Part shown: positions 25,545-36,880 of the stretch, piece by piece | Layout: every line of letters starts with the position of its first letter | Position numbering within the stretch: position 1 is the stretch's first letter | Assembly (NCBI GenBank): GCA_018711815.1 | Contig: DVHU01000060.1 | Coordinates: 52,024 to 116,023 of the forward strand | Reading direction: 5' to 3' | Source: Candidatus Egerieimonas intestinavium | GTDB lineage: Bacteria; Bacillota; Clostridia; Lachnospirales; Lachnospiraceae | DNA: 64,000 bases | Notes under the pieces: model-generated | Database searches by the model: none | What the model was told of the DNA's origin: nothing | Seen by the model: only the letters and a program-made list of their open reading frames with translations | Translations under genes and position numbers: made by a program

Positions 25545-26277
25545 GGGAGAAGTATTGATTCAGGTCAAGGATCTGAAGAAATATTTTGGCGACAATAAAG
25601 TACTGGACGGAATCACCACGGATATCTGCAGAGGCGAGGTGGTGGCCATCATCGGTCCCTCCGGTTCCGGTAAATCCACCTTTCTCCGCTCCCTGAACCT
25701 GCTGGAGGTTCCCACCGGGGGACAGATTTTCTTTGAGGGAGTGGATATCACCAGCCGCAGCGTGAACATCGACCTGCACCGGCAGAAGATCGGCATGGTA
25801 TTCCAGCAGTTCAACCTCTTCCCCCACAAGACGGTGAAGGAGAACATTATGCTGGCTCCGGTGACCTTGAAGCTGATGACCAAGGAAGAGGCGGAGAAAA
25901 AGGCCATGGAGCTCTTGAACCGGGTGGGCCTTCCGGAGAAGGCCGACGCATATCCCGATCAGCTCTCCGGCGGCCAGAAGCAGCGTATCGCCATCGCCCG
26001 GGCCCTGGCCATGAACCCAGATGTGATGCTCTTCGACGAGCCCACTTCCGCTCTGGATCCGGAGATGGTAGGCGAGGTTCTGGAGATCATGCGGGAGCTG
26101 GCTCAGTCCGGTATGACCATGGTGGTGGTGACCCACGAGATGGGCTTTGCCCGCAACGTGGCTACCCGGGTCCTCTTCATTGATCAGGCTCAAATCCAGG
26201 AGGAAAATACTCCTGAAGAATTTTTTGAACATCCCCAAAATCCCCGACTCAGGGAATTTTTGGCAAAAGTATTATAG
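25534..26277 (+). CDS. Amino-acid ABC transporter ATPase (GlnQ/HisP type)
   Basis: 247 residues. Walker [17 protein letters not shown]-loop [14 protein letters not shown], signature [19 protein letters not shown], Walker [21 protein letters not shown] and H-loop [14 protein letters not shown] are all intact, with the GlnQ-type ending [18 protein letters not shown]. It powers uptake through the permease it overlaps. A strong terminator follows. Confidence 0.96.
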   Translation: MSDKGEVLIQVKDLKKYFGDNKVLDGITTDICRGEVVAIIGPSGSGKSTFLRSLNLLEVPTGGQIFFEGVDITSRSVNIDLHRQKIGMVFQQFNLFPHKTVKENIMLAPVTLKLMTKEEAEKKAMELLNRVGLPEKADAYPDQLSGGQKQRIAIARALAMNPDVMLFDEPTSALDPEMVGEVLEIMRELAQSGMTMVVVTHEMGFARNVATRVLFIDQAQIQEENTPEEFFEHPQNPRLREFLAKVL

Positions 26278-26286
26278 AAACCAGCA

Positions 26287-26361
26287 AGAGAAGCTCCTCC
26301 CCAGGGAATTTTGGTGTATCAGTTCAGCCTTTTGGTTCCCGGTGGGAGGAGTTTCTCTTTA
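26287..26361 (+). terminator. Terminator of the amino-acid transporter operon
   Basis: AGAGAAGCTCCTCCC pairs with GGGAGGAGTTTCTCT, plus an inner AGGGAA/TTCCC, and a T-run ends it. One mismatch in the stem. Confidence 0.8.
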
Positions 26362-26385
26362 CAAATCTGCGGTTTCTGGTAAAAT
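26358..26385 (+). promoter_or_regulatory. Possible promoter of gpmI
   Basis: TTTACA (26358-26363), 16-bp spacer, TAAAAT (26380-26385), overlapping the end of the preceding terminator. Confidence 0.5.
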
Positions 26386-26426
26386 AAGACTGAGAGTTTA
26401 CAAGAACTATAAGGAGATGGAAGATC

Positions 26427-27971
26427 ATGAGTAAAAAACCAACCGTTTTGATGATTCTGGATGGATACGGATTAAATGACAACTGTAAGGCCAACGCCGT
26501 GTGCGAGGCCAGCACTCCGGTGATGGACAAGCTGAAGGCCGAGTGCCCCTTTGTGAAGGGAAATGCCTCCGGTATGGCCGTGGGACTTCCCGAGGGACAG
26601 ATGGGCAATTCTGAGGTGGGCCATCTGAACATGGGCGCAGGCCGCATTGTTTATCAGGAGCTGACCAGAATCACCAAGGAAATTCAGGACGGTGATTTCT
26701 TCAAAAATGAGGCTCTGCTGGCAGCGGTAAAAAATGCCAAGGAGCACAACAGCGCCCTGCACTGCATGGGACTGGTATCCGACGGCGGCGTGCACAGCCA
26801 CAACACCCACATCTACGGACTGCTGGAGCTGGCCAAGAGGGAGGGCTTAGAGAAGGTTTACGTGCATTGTTTCCTGGACGGCCGTGACACTCCCCCGGCT
26901 TCCGGAAAGGGATATGTGGAGGAGCTGGTTGCCAAGATGAAGGAGCTGGGCGTAGGCCAGGTGGGTATGATCTCCGGCCGTTATTACGCCATGGACCGGG
27001 ATAACCGCTGGGATCGTGTGGAGCTGGCTTTCAAGGCCCTGACCCAGGGGGAGGGCGTGGACGGAGGAGAGGATCCGGCTGCAGCCATCCAGGCTTCCTA
27101 CGACAATGAGAAAACCGACGAGTTTATGCTTCCCACCGTGATGAAGAAGGACGGCAAGCCGGTGGCAGTGATCTCTGCCAATGATTCCGTTGTATTCTTC
27201 AACTTCCGTCCGGACCGGGCCAGAGAGCTGACCCGCGCCTTCTGCGACGACGACTTCAAGGGATTTGAGAGAGGGGAGCGCATGCCTCTGTGCTACGTGT
27301 GCTTCACCGATTATGACGACACCATTCAGAATAAGCTGGTGGCCTTCCACAAGGTATCCATCAAGAATACCTTCGGCGAGTTCCTGGCTGCCAACCATAT
27401 GACTCAGGCCCGCATTGCGGAGACAGAGAAATATGCCCATGTAACCTTCTTCTTCAATGGAGGAATCGAGGAGCCCAACGCCGGGGAGGACAGAATTCTG
27501 GTGAAATCCCCCAAGGTTCCCACCTACGATATGAAGCCGGAGATGAGCGCCTACGAGGTGTGCGATAAGCTGGTGGAGGCCATCAAGTCTCAGAAATACG
27601 ATGTGATCATCATTAACTTCGCAAATCCCGACATGGTGGGTCACACCGGCGTGGAGGAGGCCGCCATCAAGGCTGTGGAGGCTGTGGACGCCTGCGTGGG
27701 CAAGGCTGTGGAGGCCATTCGGGAGGTGGACGGACAGATGTTCATCTGCGCGGACCACGGAAATGCGGAGCAGCTGATTGACTATGAGACCGGCGAGCCC
27801 TTCACCGCTCACACCACTAATCCTGTGCCCTTCATTTTAGTCAACGCGGATCCCGCGTACTCCCTGAGAGAGGGCGGTTGCCTGGCAGATATCGCTCCCA
27901 CGCTGATCGAGCTCATGGGAATGGAGCAGCCCCAGGAGATGACCGGAAAATCTCTGCTGGTGAAAGCGTAA
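26427..27971 (+). CDS. gpmI: Phosphoglycerate mutase, cofactor-independent
   Basis: 514 residues, the GpmI length. It converts 3-phosphoglycerate to 2-phosphoglycerate through a phosphoserine. Motifs: PTVLMILDGYGLND (metal site), GQMGNSEVGHLNMGAGR with the catalytic Ser, GLVSDGGVHSHNTH, HCFLDGRDTPP, ISGRYYAMDRDNRWDR, NFRPDRARELTRAF, INFANPDMVGHTG and CADHGNAEQL, plus a final HTTNPVPFILV. All metal ligands seem to be present. It lies between the amino-acid transporter and the broken DUF554 gene. Eno is 1.6 kb further on. Confidence 0.98.
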   Translation: MSKKPTVLMILDGYGLNDNCKANAVCEASTPVMDKLKAECPFVKGNASGMAVGLPEGQMGNSEVGHLNMGAGRIVYQELTRITKEIQDGDFFKNEALLAAVKNAKEHNSALHCMGLVSDGGVHSHNTHIYGLLELAKREGLEKVYVHCFLDGRDTPPASGKGYVEELVAKMKELGVGQVGMISGRYYAMDRDNRWDRVELAFKALTQGEGVDGGEDPAAAIQASYDNEKTDEFMLPTVMKKDGKPVAVISANDSVVFFNFRPDRARELTRAFCDDDFKGFERGERMPLCYVCFTDYDDTIQNKLVAFHKVSIKNTFGEFLAANHMTQARIAETEKYAHVTFFFNGGIEEPNAGEDRILVKSPKVPTYDMKPEMSAYEVCDKLVEAIKSQKYDVIIINFANPDMVGHTGVEEAAIKAVEAVDACVGKAVEAIREVDGQMFICADHGNAEQLIDYETGEPFTAHTTNPVPFILVNADPAYSLREGGCLADIAPTLIELMGMEQPQEMTGKSLLVKA

Positions 27972-27987
27972 GGATTGTCATAGAATA

Positions 27988-28448
27988 ATGCTGGGTACAA
28001 TCGTGAATGTACTGGCAATTCTGGCAGGCGGAGCTTTGGGATTGCTGGGAAATAAATGGATACCGGAAAAACTAGGAGAGGCCCTGATGAAGGGCCTCGG
28101 CCTTTGTGTTTTGTACATTGGTATTTCCGGCTCCCTCTGCGGGGAGAGTACACGGTGCTTTTCACCAAATCCCTGATGGACGGCGTGGCGGCAATTATTT
28201 TTGCTTCCACCTGGGGCGTGGGCGTGCTCTTATCCGGCAGCCTGGTGCTGCTGTACCAGGGGGCGATCACCCTGCTGGCTCAGTGGATTTCCCCGCTTTT
28301 GAGCGACGCGGTGATCAACGAAATGTCCTGCGCAGGCTATTTGCTGATTGTGGCCCTGGCCTTAAATATGCTGGGAATCACAAAAATAAAGGTGATGAAC
28401 TATGTGCCGGCAGTGTTTCTGCCAATTTTGCTGTGTCAGTTTTTGTAA
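27988..28448 (+). pseudogene. DUF554 membrane protein, internally deleted and frameshifted
   Basis: Two frames each hold part of a DUF554 (YqgA/YdfK) protein. The first (27988-28176) reads MLGTIVNVLAILAGGALGLL to VLYIGISGSLCGE. The other (open to 28448) resumes at EYTVLFTKSLMDG and runs through LLYQGAITLLAQWISPLL to MLGITKIKVMNYVPAVFLP. Intact family members have roughly 225-235 residues; only about 150 are left. Some 80 residues from the middle are missing and the frame changes at the join (about 28140-28150). A single sequencing slip cannot explain the missing middle, so a deletion is likely. The family is membrane-embedded and of unknown function. Position, 16 bp after gpmI, suggests it was once co-transcribed. 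Confidence 0.8.
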
Positions 28449-28481
28449 AAAATGAATAAGAGAGATAAGGAGGGAAATGCT

Positions 28482-30882
<2,401 letters not shown>

Positions 30883-30883
30883 C

Positions 30884-30912
30884 TTGCAATCTCCGAATCC
30901 CTATGGTAAAAT
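30884..30912 (+). promoter_or_regulatory. Promoter of secG-rnr-smpB
   Basis: TTGCAA (30884-30889), 17-bp spacer, TAAAAT (30907-30912). Confidence 0.72.
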
Positions 30913-30942
30913 GTACCTTGGTTGATTATAGGAGGTGTAGTC

Positions 30943-31179
30943 TTGGAAATCTTAAAAATGGTTTTGACCGTCCTTTATGTCATTGACTGTATAGGCTTAA
31001 TCATAGTAGTATTGATGCAGGAAGGAAAACAGCAGGGTTTAGGTAGCGTGGCTGGTATGGCAGATACCTACTGGGGAAAGAACAGATCCCGCTCCGCCGA
31101 GGGCAACCTGGTGCGGGCCACGAAGATTATGGCAGTTCTGTTTATCGTGCTGTCTGTAGTTTTAAATATGAATTTCTGA
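30943..31179 (+). CDS. secG: Preprotein translocase subunit SecG
   Basis: 78 residues with two membrane helices. The first (LKMVLTVLYVIDCIGLIIVVLM) is followed by the conserved EGKQQGLGSVAGMADTYWGK and the second (KIMAVLFIVLSVVLNM) ends the protein. SecG is the small third subunit of the SecYEG channel. I chose the TTG at 30943, five bases after AGGAGGTG; an in-frame TTG at 30922 precedes that site. secG upstream of rnr is a classical order in Firmicutes. Confidence 0.94.
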   Translation: MEILKMVLTVLYVIDCIGLIIVVLMQEGKQQGLGSVAGMADTYWGKNRSRSAEGNLVRATKIMAVLFIVLSVVLNMNF

Positions 31180-31186
31180 GAAACCG

Positions 31187-31214
31187 GCACTCTTGTACAT
31201 CAAGAGTGCTTTTT
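31187..31214 (+). terminator. Terminator between secG and rnr
   Basis: GCACTCTTG (31187-31195), loop TACAT, CAAGAGTGC (31201-31209), TTTTT. It is perfect, yet rnr begins 22 bp later with no visible promoter, so it probably attenuates rather than ends transcription. Confidence 0.88.
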
Positions 31215-31235
31215 CGTACCACAGGAAGGGTTGAA

Positions 31236-33383
31236 GTGAACAAAAAAGTATTGAAGAACAGGAAAAAAATTATATTAGATTTCATCTGCGCGAAAAATTA
31301 CCGGCCCATGCGGGCCAAGGATATAGCGGCGCTGCTGCAGATTCCCAAGGGAAAGAGAAAGGATCTGCGGCAGGTGCTGGATTCCCTGGAGGAGGAGGGG
31401 AAGATCACCTGCAGCAAGCGGGGCCTTTACCGGAGGGCTGCCCAGGAGGAGGAGCATAAGTCGGAGCGCCCTGCTGTCTGCGGGACCTTCATCGCCCATC
31501 CCCGGGGCTTTGGCTTTGTGGAGGTGGAGGGACAGCCGGAGGATATCTTCATCCCCGAATCCCATACGGGAGGGGCCTTTCATCAGGACCAGGTGGAGGT
31601 GGCCCTGGAGCCCCCCAGAAAGAACAGGAGGCAGGAGGGGCGCATTGTCAAGGTTCTCAGCCGGGGCGTCACCGAGGTGGTGGGCACCTATGAGCGCCGG
31701 GGCCAGGGGGGTACCGTACTGCCGGACAATGACCGCCTGCTGATGGAGGTGAGGATTCCCGCCCCGGATACCCTGGGGGCCGGGGACGGCCAGAAGGTGG
31801 TGGCGGTGATCACCAGCTATCAGGGAAGCCGGGATCCCCGGGGAAGGATCACAGAGATTCTGGGCAACGTGGGGGAGGCCGGGGTGGATGTGCTGTCCAT
31901 TGCCCGGGGCCAGGGACTTCCCATGGATTTCCCGGAGAAGGTGAAAAACCAGGCCCAGCGGGTGCCGGAGCAGATACAGCCCGGGGACTTTGACGGACGG
32001 TTAGATCTCCGGGACTGGACCGTGATCACCATCGACGGGGAGGACGCCAAGGATTTGGACGACGGCATTTCCCTGACCAAGGACAGGGAGAGCGGCCTCT
32101 ACCATCTGGGCGTGCACATTGCGGACGTCAGCAATTATGTGCAGGAGGACAGCGCCCTGGACCGGGAGGCCAGAAAGAGGGGAACCTCCGTCTATCTGGT
32201 GGACCGGGTGATCCCTATGCTGCCCCAGCGGCTCTCCAACGGCATCTGCTCCCTGAATCAGGGGGAGGATCGGTTGGCCTTGAGCTGTCTGATGGATATT
32301 GACGCCAAGGGAAATGTGGTCAGTCATAAAATCGCGGAGACCGTCATAAAAGTAACCAGGAGAATGTCCTACACCCAGGTGAAGGAGATTTTGGAGGACA
32401 AGGACCCGGAGCGGATCCGGGAGTTTAAAAAGCTGGTACCCACCATCCGGAGAATGGGCCGCCTCTCTAAGGTGCTGCGCAAAAAGCGTATGCGCCGGGG
32501 AGCTATAGATTTTGATTTCCCTGAGAGTAAGGTGACCTTAAGCCCCATGGGTCGGCCCGTGGATATTCAGCCCTACCTGCACAACATCGCCACCCAGCTG
32601 ATTGAGGATTTTATGCTGTTGGCCAATGAGACTGTGGCGGAGGAGTTCTGCAAAAGAGAGATTCCCTTCGTGTACCGGACCCACGAGACCCCGGATATGG
32701 AGAAGATGGAGGGCGTCCTGGCTTTCATCCGAAGCCAGGGAATTAAAGTCAAAAAGACCAAGGAAGAGATAGAACCGCTGGAGATTCAAAAGATTCTCAC
32801 AAAAATTGAGGGGGAACCTGCGGAGCCGCTCATCAGCCGGCTGCTGCTGCGTTCCATGAAGCAAGCCCGTTATACCACAGGCTGCAGCGGTCATTTCGGA
32901 TTGGCGGCCAAGCATTACTGCCACTTTACCTCCCCCATCCGCCGGTACCCGGATCTGCAGATTCACCGAATCATCAAGGATACCCTGAGAGGGCGGATGA
33001 ATCAGCAGCGGATGCTGCACTATGCGGGGATCCTGGAGGAGGTGGCGGCTCAGTCCTCAGCCATGGAGCGCCGGGCGGAGGAGACGGAGCGGGAGACCGT
33101 TAAGCTGAAGAAAGCGGAATATATGAGCTTTTTCCTGGGCCAGGAGTTCTCCGGAGTGATTTCCGGCGTCACCGGCTGGGGCTTTTACGTGGAGCTGCCC
33201 AACACCGTGGAAGGGTTGGTGCACATCAACAGCTTAAAGGACGATTACTATGCCTACGATGAGGAAAATTACCGGCTGGTGGGCGAGAAATACGGCCAGG
33301 TCTACAGCCTGGGCCAGCCCGTGGCGGTGAAGGTGCTGCAGGCGGATATTTCCTCCAGAACCATTGATTTTGTGTTAGCGTAA
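31236..33383 (+). CDS. rnr: Ribonuclease R
   Basis: 715 residues. RNase R is a 3'-5' exoribonuclease that degrades structured RNA and works with tmRNA-SmpB. Order: N-terminal winged helix (about 1-70, [20 protein letters not shown]), cold-shock domains (about 85-220, [17 protein letters not shown] and [15 protein letters not shown]), the RNB domain with catalytic acids in [18 protein letters not shown] and [20 protein letters not shown], then [31 protein letters not shown] motifs, and a C-terminal S1 domain ([19 protein letters not shown]). The start is GTG 31236 behind AGGAAGGG. Clustered with smpB and ssrA. Confidence 0.97.
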   Translation: MNKKVLKNRKKIILDFICAKNYRPMRAKDIAALLQIPKGKRKDLRQVLDSLEEEGKITCSKRGLYRRAAQEEEHKSERPAVCGTFIAHPRGFGFVEVEGQPEDIFIPESHTGGAFHQDQVEVALEPPRKNRRQEGRIVKVLSRGVTEVVGTYERRGQGGTVLPDNDRLLMEVRIPAPDTLGAGDGQKVVAVITSYQGSRDPRGRITEILGNVGEAGVDVLSIARGQGLPMDFPEKVKNQAQRVPEQIQPGDFDGRLDLRDWTVITIDGEDAKDLDDGISLTKDRESGLYHLGVHIADVSNYVQEDSALDREARKRGTSVYLVDRVIPMLPQRLSNGICSLNQGEDRLALSCLMDIDAKGNVVSHKIAETVIKVTRRMSYTQVKEILEDKDPERIREFKKLVPTIRRMGRLSKVLRKKRMRRGAIDFDFPESKVTLSPMGRPVDIQPYLHNIATQLIEDFMLLANETVAEEFCKREIPFVYRTHETPDMEKMEGVLAFIRSQGIKVKKTKEEIEPLEIQKILTKIEGEPAEPLISRLLLRSMKQARYTTGCSGHFGLAAKHYCHFTSPIRRYPDLQIHRIIKDTLRGRMNQQRMLHYAGILEEVAAQSSAMERRAEETERETVKLKKAEYMSFFLGQEFSGVISGVTGWGFYVELPNTVEGLVHINSLKDDYYAYDEENYRLVGEKYGQVYSLGQPVAVKVLQADISSRTIDFVLA

Positions 33384-33394
33384 GGAGTTTTGCC

Positions 33395-33865
33395 ATGGCA
33401 AAAGAGACAAGCAGCCGCCTGATTGCCAACAACAAGAAGGCGTATCACGACTATTTTATTGAAGAAAAATACGAGGCAGGCATTTCCCTGGCGGGGACGG
33501 AGGTAAAGTCCCTGCGCATGGGAAAATGCAGCATCAAGGAGGCCTTTCTGCGCATAGAGCGGGGAGAGCTGTTTATCTACGGCATGCACGTATCTCCCTA
33601 TGAGAAGGGGAACATTTTTAACAAGGATCCCCTGCGGGTGAGAAAGCTTCTGCTGCATCGGGAAGAGATTCGCAAGCTGGCGGGAAAGATCGCGGAAAAG
33701 GGCTATACCCTGGTGCCCCTGCAGGTCTACTTCAAGCACGGCCTGGTGAAGGTGGAGGTGGGACTGGCCAAAGGTAAAAAGCTCTATGACAAGCGCCAGG
33801 ACATTGCCAAGAAAGATCAGCGCCGGGAAGCGGAGCGGGATTTCAAAGTGAAAAACCTATATTGA
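33395..33865 (+). CDS. smpB: SsrA-binding protein SmpB
   Basis: 156 residues. SmpB binds tmRNA and brings it to stalled ribosomes. The oligonucleotide-binding beta barrel is recognisable: [76 protein letters not shown] and the basic tail [20 protein letters not shown]. It lies 11 bp after rnr, and the tmRNA promoter starts inside its stop codon. Confidence 0.98.
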   Translation: MAKETSSRLIANNKKAYHDYFIEEKYEAGISLAGTEVKSLRMGKCSIKEAFLRIERGELFIYGMHVSPYEKGNIFNKDPLRVRKLLLHREEIRKLAGKIAEKGYTLVPLQVYFKHGLVKVEVGLAKGKKLYDKRQDIAKKDQRREAERDFKVKNLY

Positions 33866-33890
33866 CAGGTGAAGGCAGCTTTGTTATACT
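33862..33890 (+). promoter_or_regulatory. Promoter of ssrA
   Basis: Perfect TTGACA (33862-33867), 17-bp spacer, TATACT (33885-33890), 17 bp before the mature RNA end. The -35 overlaps the smpB stop. Confidence 0.88.
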
Positions 33891-33907
33891 ATCTGTGGAA
33901 CAACTAA

Positions 33908-34251
33908 GGGGCAGTCAAGGTTTCGACAGGGATTCTGAAGTTGGAGAAGCTATCCGCAGACTCCGGCACTGCGTTAAAAGCTGGAATTAAAATTAAACGC
34001 TGAAGATAATTTAGCAGTAGCTGCCTAAGTGCAGCTTGTCGGCCTTAGGGCACTCACACCTTAAGAACCCGGCATCGATCATGTGAGAAACGACGTGCGG
34101 TAAGCTTTGCCCGCACGGGCGTACCATGAAGCTACCGACGGTGAAAGGCTGCTGACTGCCGTTCACCCGGGGGAATCCCAAAGAATCAGCTATGATAGTA
34201 GAAGGACAAGGGATGGATTTTTGGACACGGGTTCGACTCCCGTCTGCTCCA
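33908..34251 (+). ncRNA. ssrA: Transfer-messenger RNA
   Basis: About 344 nt. The 5' end GGGGCAG pairs with CTGCTCC near the 3' end to form the tRNA-like acceptor stem; the 5' part continues TCAAGGTTTCGACAGGGAT, and the 3' part has the T-arm GGGTTCGACTCCC. CCA is not encoded. The tag frame begins at the GCT at 33999 and reads AEDNLAVAA before the TAA at 34026-34028; the hydrophobic ending AVAA is the proteolysis signal. The RNA frees stalled ribosomes with SmpB, whose gene is just upstream. It has its own promoter and terminator. Single copy, one-piece form. Confidence 0.98.
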
Positions 34252-34254
34252 CTG

Positions 34255-34289
34255 AAAAAACTCTGATTTTATCAGGGTTTTTCTTTTTT
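34255..34289 (+). terminator. Terminator of ssrA
   Basis: AAAAAACTCTGAT pairs with ATCAGGGTTTTT around TTT, followed by CTTTTTT. Confidence 0.88.
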
Positions 34290-34338
34290 CGTATTCTCTG
34301 CTGTACCTGGGGCGGCTTTTCTGGGGAGCCTGCTGTGG

Positions 34339-34479
34339 ATGGCATTTTATAAGAGTTGTCTGCCCCTGGCCCTTGTCTGCGGGCTGGCGGGGCTTATCTG
34401 CAAGGTGACTGTGGCGCTGACAGCTTGCCAGGAGAGCAGGAAGGAGAATATGGCGGACAGTTCAGTTGAGGAGGAATAA
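34339..34479 (+). CDS. Possible small membrane protein or gene remnant
   Basis: 46 codons from ATG 34339 to TAA 34477-34479. The first half is hydrophobic (LPLALVCGLAGLICKVTVAL) and the end polar (MADSSVEEE). GGGGAG lies 10 bases upstream. The frame stays open back to 34267, so it could also be the tail of a decayed larger gene. The following flavodoxin start is two bases after the stop, which would give translational coupling. I recognise no family. Evidence is weak. Confidence 0.35.
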   Translation: MAFYKSCLPLALVCGLAGLICKVTVALTACQESRKENMADSSVEEE

Positions 34480-34481
34480 AG

Positions 34482-34994
34482 GTGAAAATTGCTGTATTTT
34501 ATCGGAGCGCAACCGGAAATACCGGGCTATTGGCCCGGGAGATTGAGAGAGCTCTGCCAGGCCATCAGGTGATCGGCTGCCAGGCCGGGGAGTATCCCCA
34601 GGCGGAGCTCTATCTGGTGGGCTCCTGGACGGACAAGGGAACCTGCTGCCCGGAGGCGGCGGAATTTTTAAGGGGCCTGGAGCATAAGAACATTGCCTGG
34701 TTTGGAACTGCAGGCTTCGGCGGAAGCCAGGAATATTATAATCAGATTTTCGGGCGGGTGAAGGAGCTGATCCCCGAGGGAAACCGGGTGCTGGGAAGCT
34801 TTTACTGCCAGGGAAAGATGCCGGAGACGGTGGGCAGCCGGTATGCGGCAATGCTGGCGGAGCACCCGGAGGATGAGCGTCTGAAGGCCAGCCTGGAAAA
34901 TTTTGATAAGGCCAGGTCTCACCCGGACGAACAGGATCTGGAGAATTTCCGCAGCTGGGTGCGGCAGATGGCAGAGAAGGTGGAGGAATGTTGA
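34482..34994 (+). CDS. Flavodoxin-family protein
   Basis: 170 residues with a GTG start behind GAGGAGGA. The FMN phosphate loop is visible at the N-terminus as VFYRSATGNTGLLAREIERA; the second loop region is LYLVGSWTDKGTCCPEAAEF, and a third KNIAWFGTAGFGGSQEYY. Length and layout match the Flavodoxin_3 group of small FMN proteins, which includes the BilS partner of gut bilirubin reductases; none of the other bil genes is present, so I do not apply that name. It overlaps the next gene by 7 bases, which ties it to a PlsY-like acyltransferase and a glycolipid-type transferase. Its redox partner is unknown. Confidence 0.82.
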   Translation: MKIAVFYRSATGNTGLLAREIERALPGHQVIGCQAGEYPQAELYLVGSWTDKGTCCPEAAEFLRGLEHKNIAWFGTAGFGGSQEYYNQIFGRVKELIPEGNRVLGSFYCQGKMPETVGSRYAAMLAEHPEDERLKASLENFDKARSHPDEQDLENFRSWVRQMAEKVEEC

Positions 34995-35587
34995 GAGAGT
35001 ACGGTTTTTTTATCCTGCTGGGTTACCTGGCCGGAGGAATTATGTTTGGCTATCTCATCCCCAGGATGATTAAAGGGATTGACGTGCGGGACGCAAGCGA
35101 CGACGGCAATCCCGGAACTGCCAACGCCTTCCTCTGCGGGGGAGTTTTCTGCGGAATCTTGGTGCTGCTGGCCGATCTGCTGAAGGGCTTTCTGCCGGTG
35201 TATCTGGCGGGGAGGCGGGTGGATATCCGGGGGTTAGGCTTTTCCCTGGTGATGGCGGCGCCGGTTTTGGGCCACGCCTTCCCCCTATGCGGAGGGAAAG
35301 GGAAGGGCGGCAAGGCCATCGCCGTTTCCTTCGGGGTACTCATGGGGCTGTATCCCCGGGTGACAGGGCTGTGGCTTCTGATTTTTTGGTATCTGTTCTT
35401 TTCTCTGGTGATTATCTTAAATCCCCACCGGCTCAGAACCAGGGTTACCTATATCTGCTGGCTCATCAGCAGCCTGGCCTTTCGGCCGGGAACAGCGGTG
35501 GCCTTGGGGAATATGCTGATCGCGGGGATTGTCATTGATAAACACCGGGAGGGAAAGCTCTTGCGGCTTGGATTTGGGAGAAGATAG
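34988..35587 (+). CDS. PlsY-like glycerol-3-phosphate acyltransferase, second copy
   Basis: 199 residues, about six membrane helices. The three PlsY active-site motifs are seen: IKGIDVRDASDDGNPGTANA (motif 1), VLLADLLKGFLPVY (motif 2) and VLGHAFPLCGGKGKGGKAIA (motif 3). PlsY acylates glycerol 3-phosphate using acyl-phosphate. Motif 1 differs from the usual GSGNPGTTN (ASDDGNPGTAN), so the substrate may differ. The orthodox plsY is at 56625. ATG 34988 overlaps the flavodoxin stop. The next gene, 2 bp downstream, looks like a diacylglycerol glycosyltransferase; together they suggest a membrane-lipid branch. Confidence 0.83.
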   Translation: MLREYGFFILLGYLAGGIMFGYLIPRMIKGIDVRDASDDGNPGTANAFLCGGVFCGILVLLADLLKGFLPVYLAGRRVDIRGLGFSLVMAAPVLGHAFPLCGGKGKGGKAIAVSFGVLMGLYPRVTGLWLLIFWYLFFSLVIILNPHRLRTRVTYICWLISSLAFRPGTAVALGNMLIAGIVIDKHREGKLLRLGFGRR

Positions 35588-35589
35588 CG

Positions 35590-36699
35590 ATGAAGATATT
35601 AATATTATCCTGCAAGACGGGAGGAGGACATGACGCGGCGGGCTTTGCCGTGAAGGAGGCCCTGGAGGCCAGAGGTCATGAGGCCTATATGTTTGATTAC
35701 CTGACCCTGGCCGGGGAGAAGGTGTCGGAGACAGTGGGGGATATCTATGTGAATACCGTCCAGAAGATGCCCCACGTCTTCGGCCTGGTTTATCGGATGG
35801 GCATGGTGATCAGCCGGATTACCAGAAAATCTCCGGTGTATTACGTAAACGCCAAGATGGGCAAATATCTGCAGGCCTACATGGAACAGGAGCATTTCGA
35901 TGCGGTGGTGATGCCCCATCTCTACCCGGCGGAGACCATCACTTATATGAAGAGAAAGGGCATGGAGCTGCCTCTGACTCTGGCAGTGATGACCGATTAC
36001 ACCTGTATTCCTTTCTGGGAGGAGACGGACTGCGACTATTACATCGCACCCCACCGGGAGCTGGTGGAACAGTGCGTCAGGAGGGGGATACCTGAGGAAA
36101 AGCTGATTCCCCTGGGAATTCCCGTGGGAGAGAAATTTCTGAAAAAAGCCGATAAAAAGAAGGCCAGAAGCTTTCTGGAGCTGCCCCGGGAGGGACGGAT
36201 GTATCTGCTCATGGGCGGCAGCATGGGGGCCGGGGATCTGGAGAAATTAACGAAGGAACTGGTGGCCAGGCTCACGGAGGGAGAATTCCTGGCGGTTATC
36301 TGCGGCAATAACCGGAAGGTATTTCAGCGGATGAAGAAAAAGTATCAGGACAGGGAAGAGGTGTATCTGGTGGGCAAGACCCGGCAGATGGATATGTATA
36401 TGAAGGCCTGCGATATCATTTACACTAAGCCCGGCGGCCTCACCTCCACGGAGGCGGCGGTATCCCGGATTCCCATCATCCACACTGCACCTATCCCCGG
36501 CTGCGAGACGGCCAACCGGCGTTTTTTCGTGAAGCACGGCATGTCGGCGGCTCCCAGAACCATAGAGGGACAGGTGAAAAAAGGCCGGGAGCTGTTGGAT
36601 AATCCCGCCCGGGCGGAGGAGATGCAAAAGGCCCAGAGAGAGCATATCTCCGGGCAGACGGCCCGGCGCATTGCGGAATTCATAGAAGAGAAAGCTTAG
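35590..36699 (+). CDS. GT28-type glycosyltransferase, MGDG synthase/UgtP-like
   Basis: 369 residues. The N-terminal MKILILSCKTGGGHDAAGFA and HEAYMFDYL belong to the MGDG-synthase domain, followed by a YIAPHRELVEQCVRRGIPEE region and the C-terminal GT-B half with LMGGSMGAGDLEKLTKELVA, VICGNNRKVFQRM and the nucleotide-sugar motif DIIYTKPGGLTSTEAAVSRIP. These enzymes move glucose or galactose to diacylglycerol; MurG is the distant relative but lacks this N-terminus. It starts 2 bp after the PlsY-like gene. The acceptor is inferred from family and context. Confidence 0.85.
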   Translation: MKILILSCKTGGGHDAAGFAVKEALEARGHEAYMFDYLTLAGEKVSETVGDIYVNTVQKMPHVFGLVYRMGMVISRITRKSPVYYVNAKMGKYLQAYMEQEHFDAVVMPHLYPAETITYMKRKGMELPLTLAVMTDYTCIPFWEETDCDYYIAPHRELVEQCVRRGIPEEKLIPLGIPVGEKFLKKADKKKARSFLELPREGRMYLLMGGSMGAGDLEKLTKELVARLTEGEFLAVICGNNRKVFQRMKKKYQDREEVYLVGKTRQMDMYMKACDIIYTKPGGLTSTEAAVSRIPIIHTAPIPGCETANRRFFVKHGMSAAPRTIEGQVKKGRELLDNPARAEEMQKAQREHISGQTARRIAEFIEEKA

Positions 36700-36727
36700 G
36701 ATTTTGTTAAAAAAATAAAATATCTTC

Positions 36728-36756
36728 TTGACATTCCTTTTTGCTGGGTGTACACT
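36728..36756 (+). promoter_or_regulatory. Promoter of the amt-PII gene
   Basis: Perfect TTGACA (36728-36733), 17-bp spacer, TACACT (36751-36756). The leader is about 140 nt and carries two hairpins. Confidence 0.75.
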
Positions 36757-36771
36757 GATACCCATAAAAGC

Positions 36772-36811
36772 AAAGGCGCTTCGGAGAACATACCCGAGGC
36801 GCTTTCTTTTA
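36772..36811 (+). terminator. First leader hairpin of amt, terminator-like
   Basis: AAGGCGCTTCGG (36773-36784) pairs with CCGAGGCGCTTT (36794-36805), two wobble pairs, then CTTTT. It starts only about 10 bases after the likely transcription start, so it would stop transcripts almost at once unless bypassed. Confidence 0.6.
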
Positions 36812-36831
36812 TTTGAATAAGCACCCAAATT

Positions 36832-36880
36832 GGTACAAAGACGTGCATCTCAGGGGCCCCTGAGGTGCATTTTTTGTACC
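36832..36880 (+). promoter_or_regulatory. Second leader hairpin of amt, terminator nested in a wider stem
   Basis: TGCATCTCAGGGG (36844-36856) pairs with CCCCTGAGGTGCA (36857-36869), followed by six T's. An outer stem GGTACAAA (36832-36839) / TTTGTACC (36873-36880) would pull the T-run into pairing. The two states could be a terminator and an alternative fold. Confidence 0.6.

Noticed and set aside
26847..27812. Minus-strand open frame of about 321 codons inside gpmI
   Set aside because: Antisense shadow of a perfectly conserved gpmI.
34107..34352. Open frame across the 3' part of tmRNA
   Set aside because: It is inside the tmRNA and its terminator; not coding.
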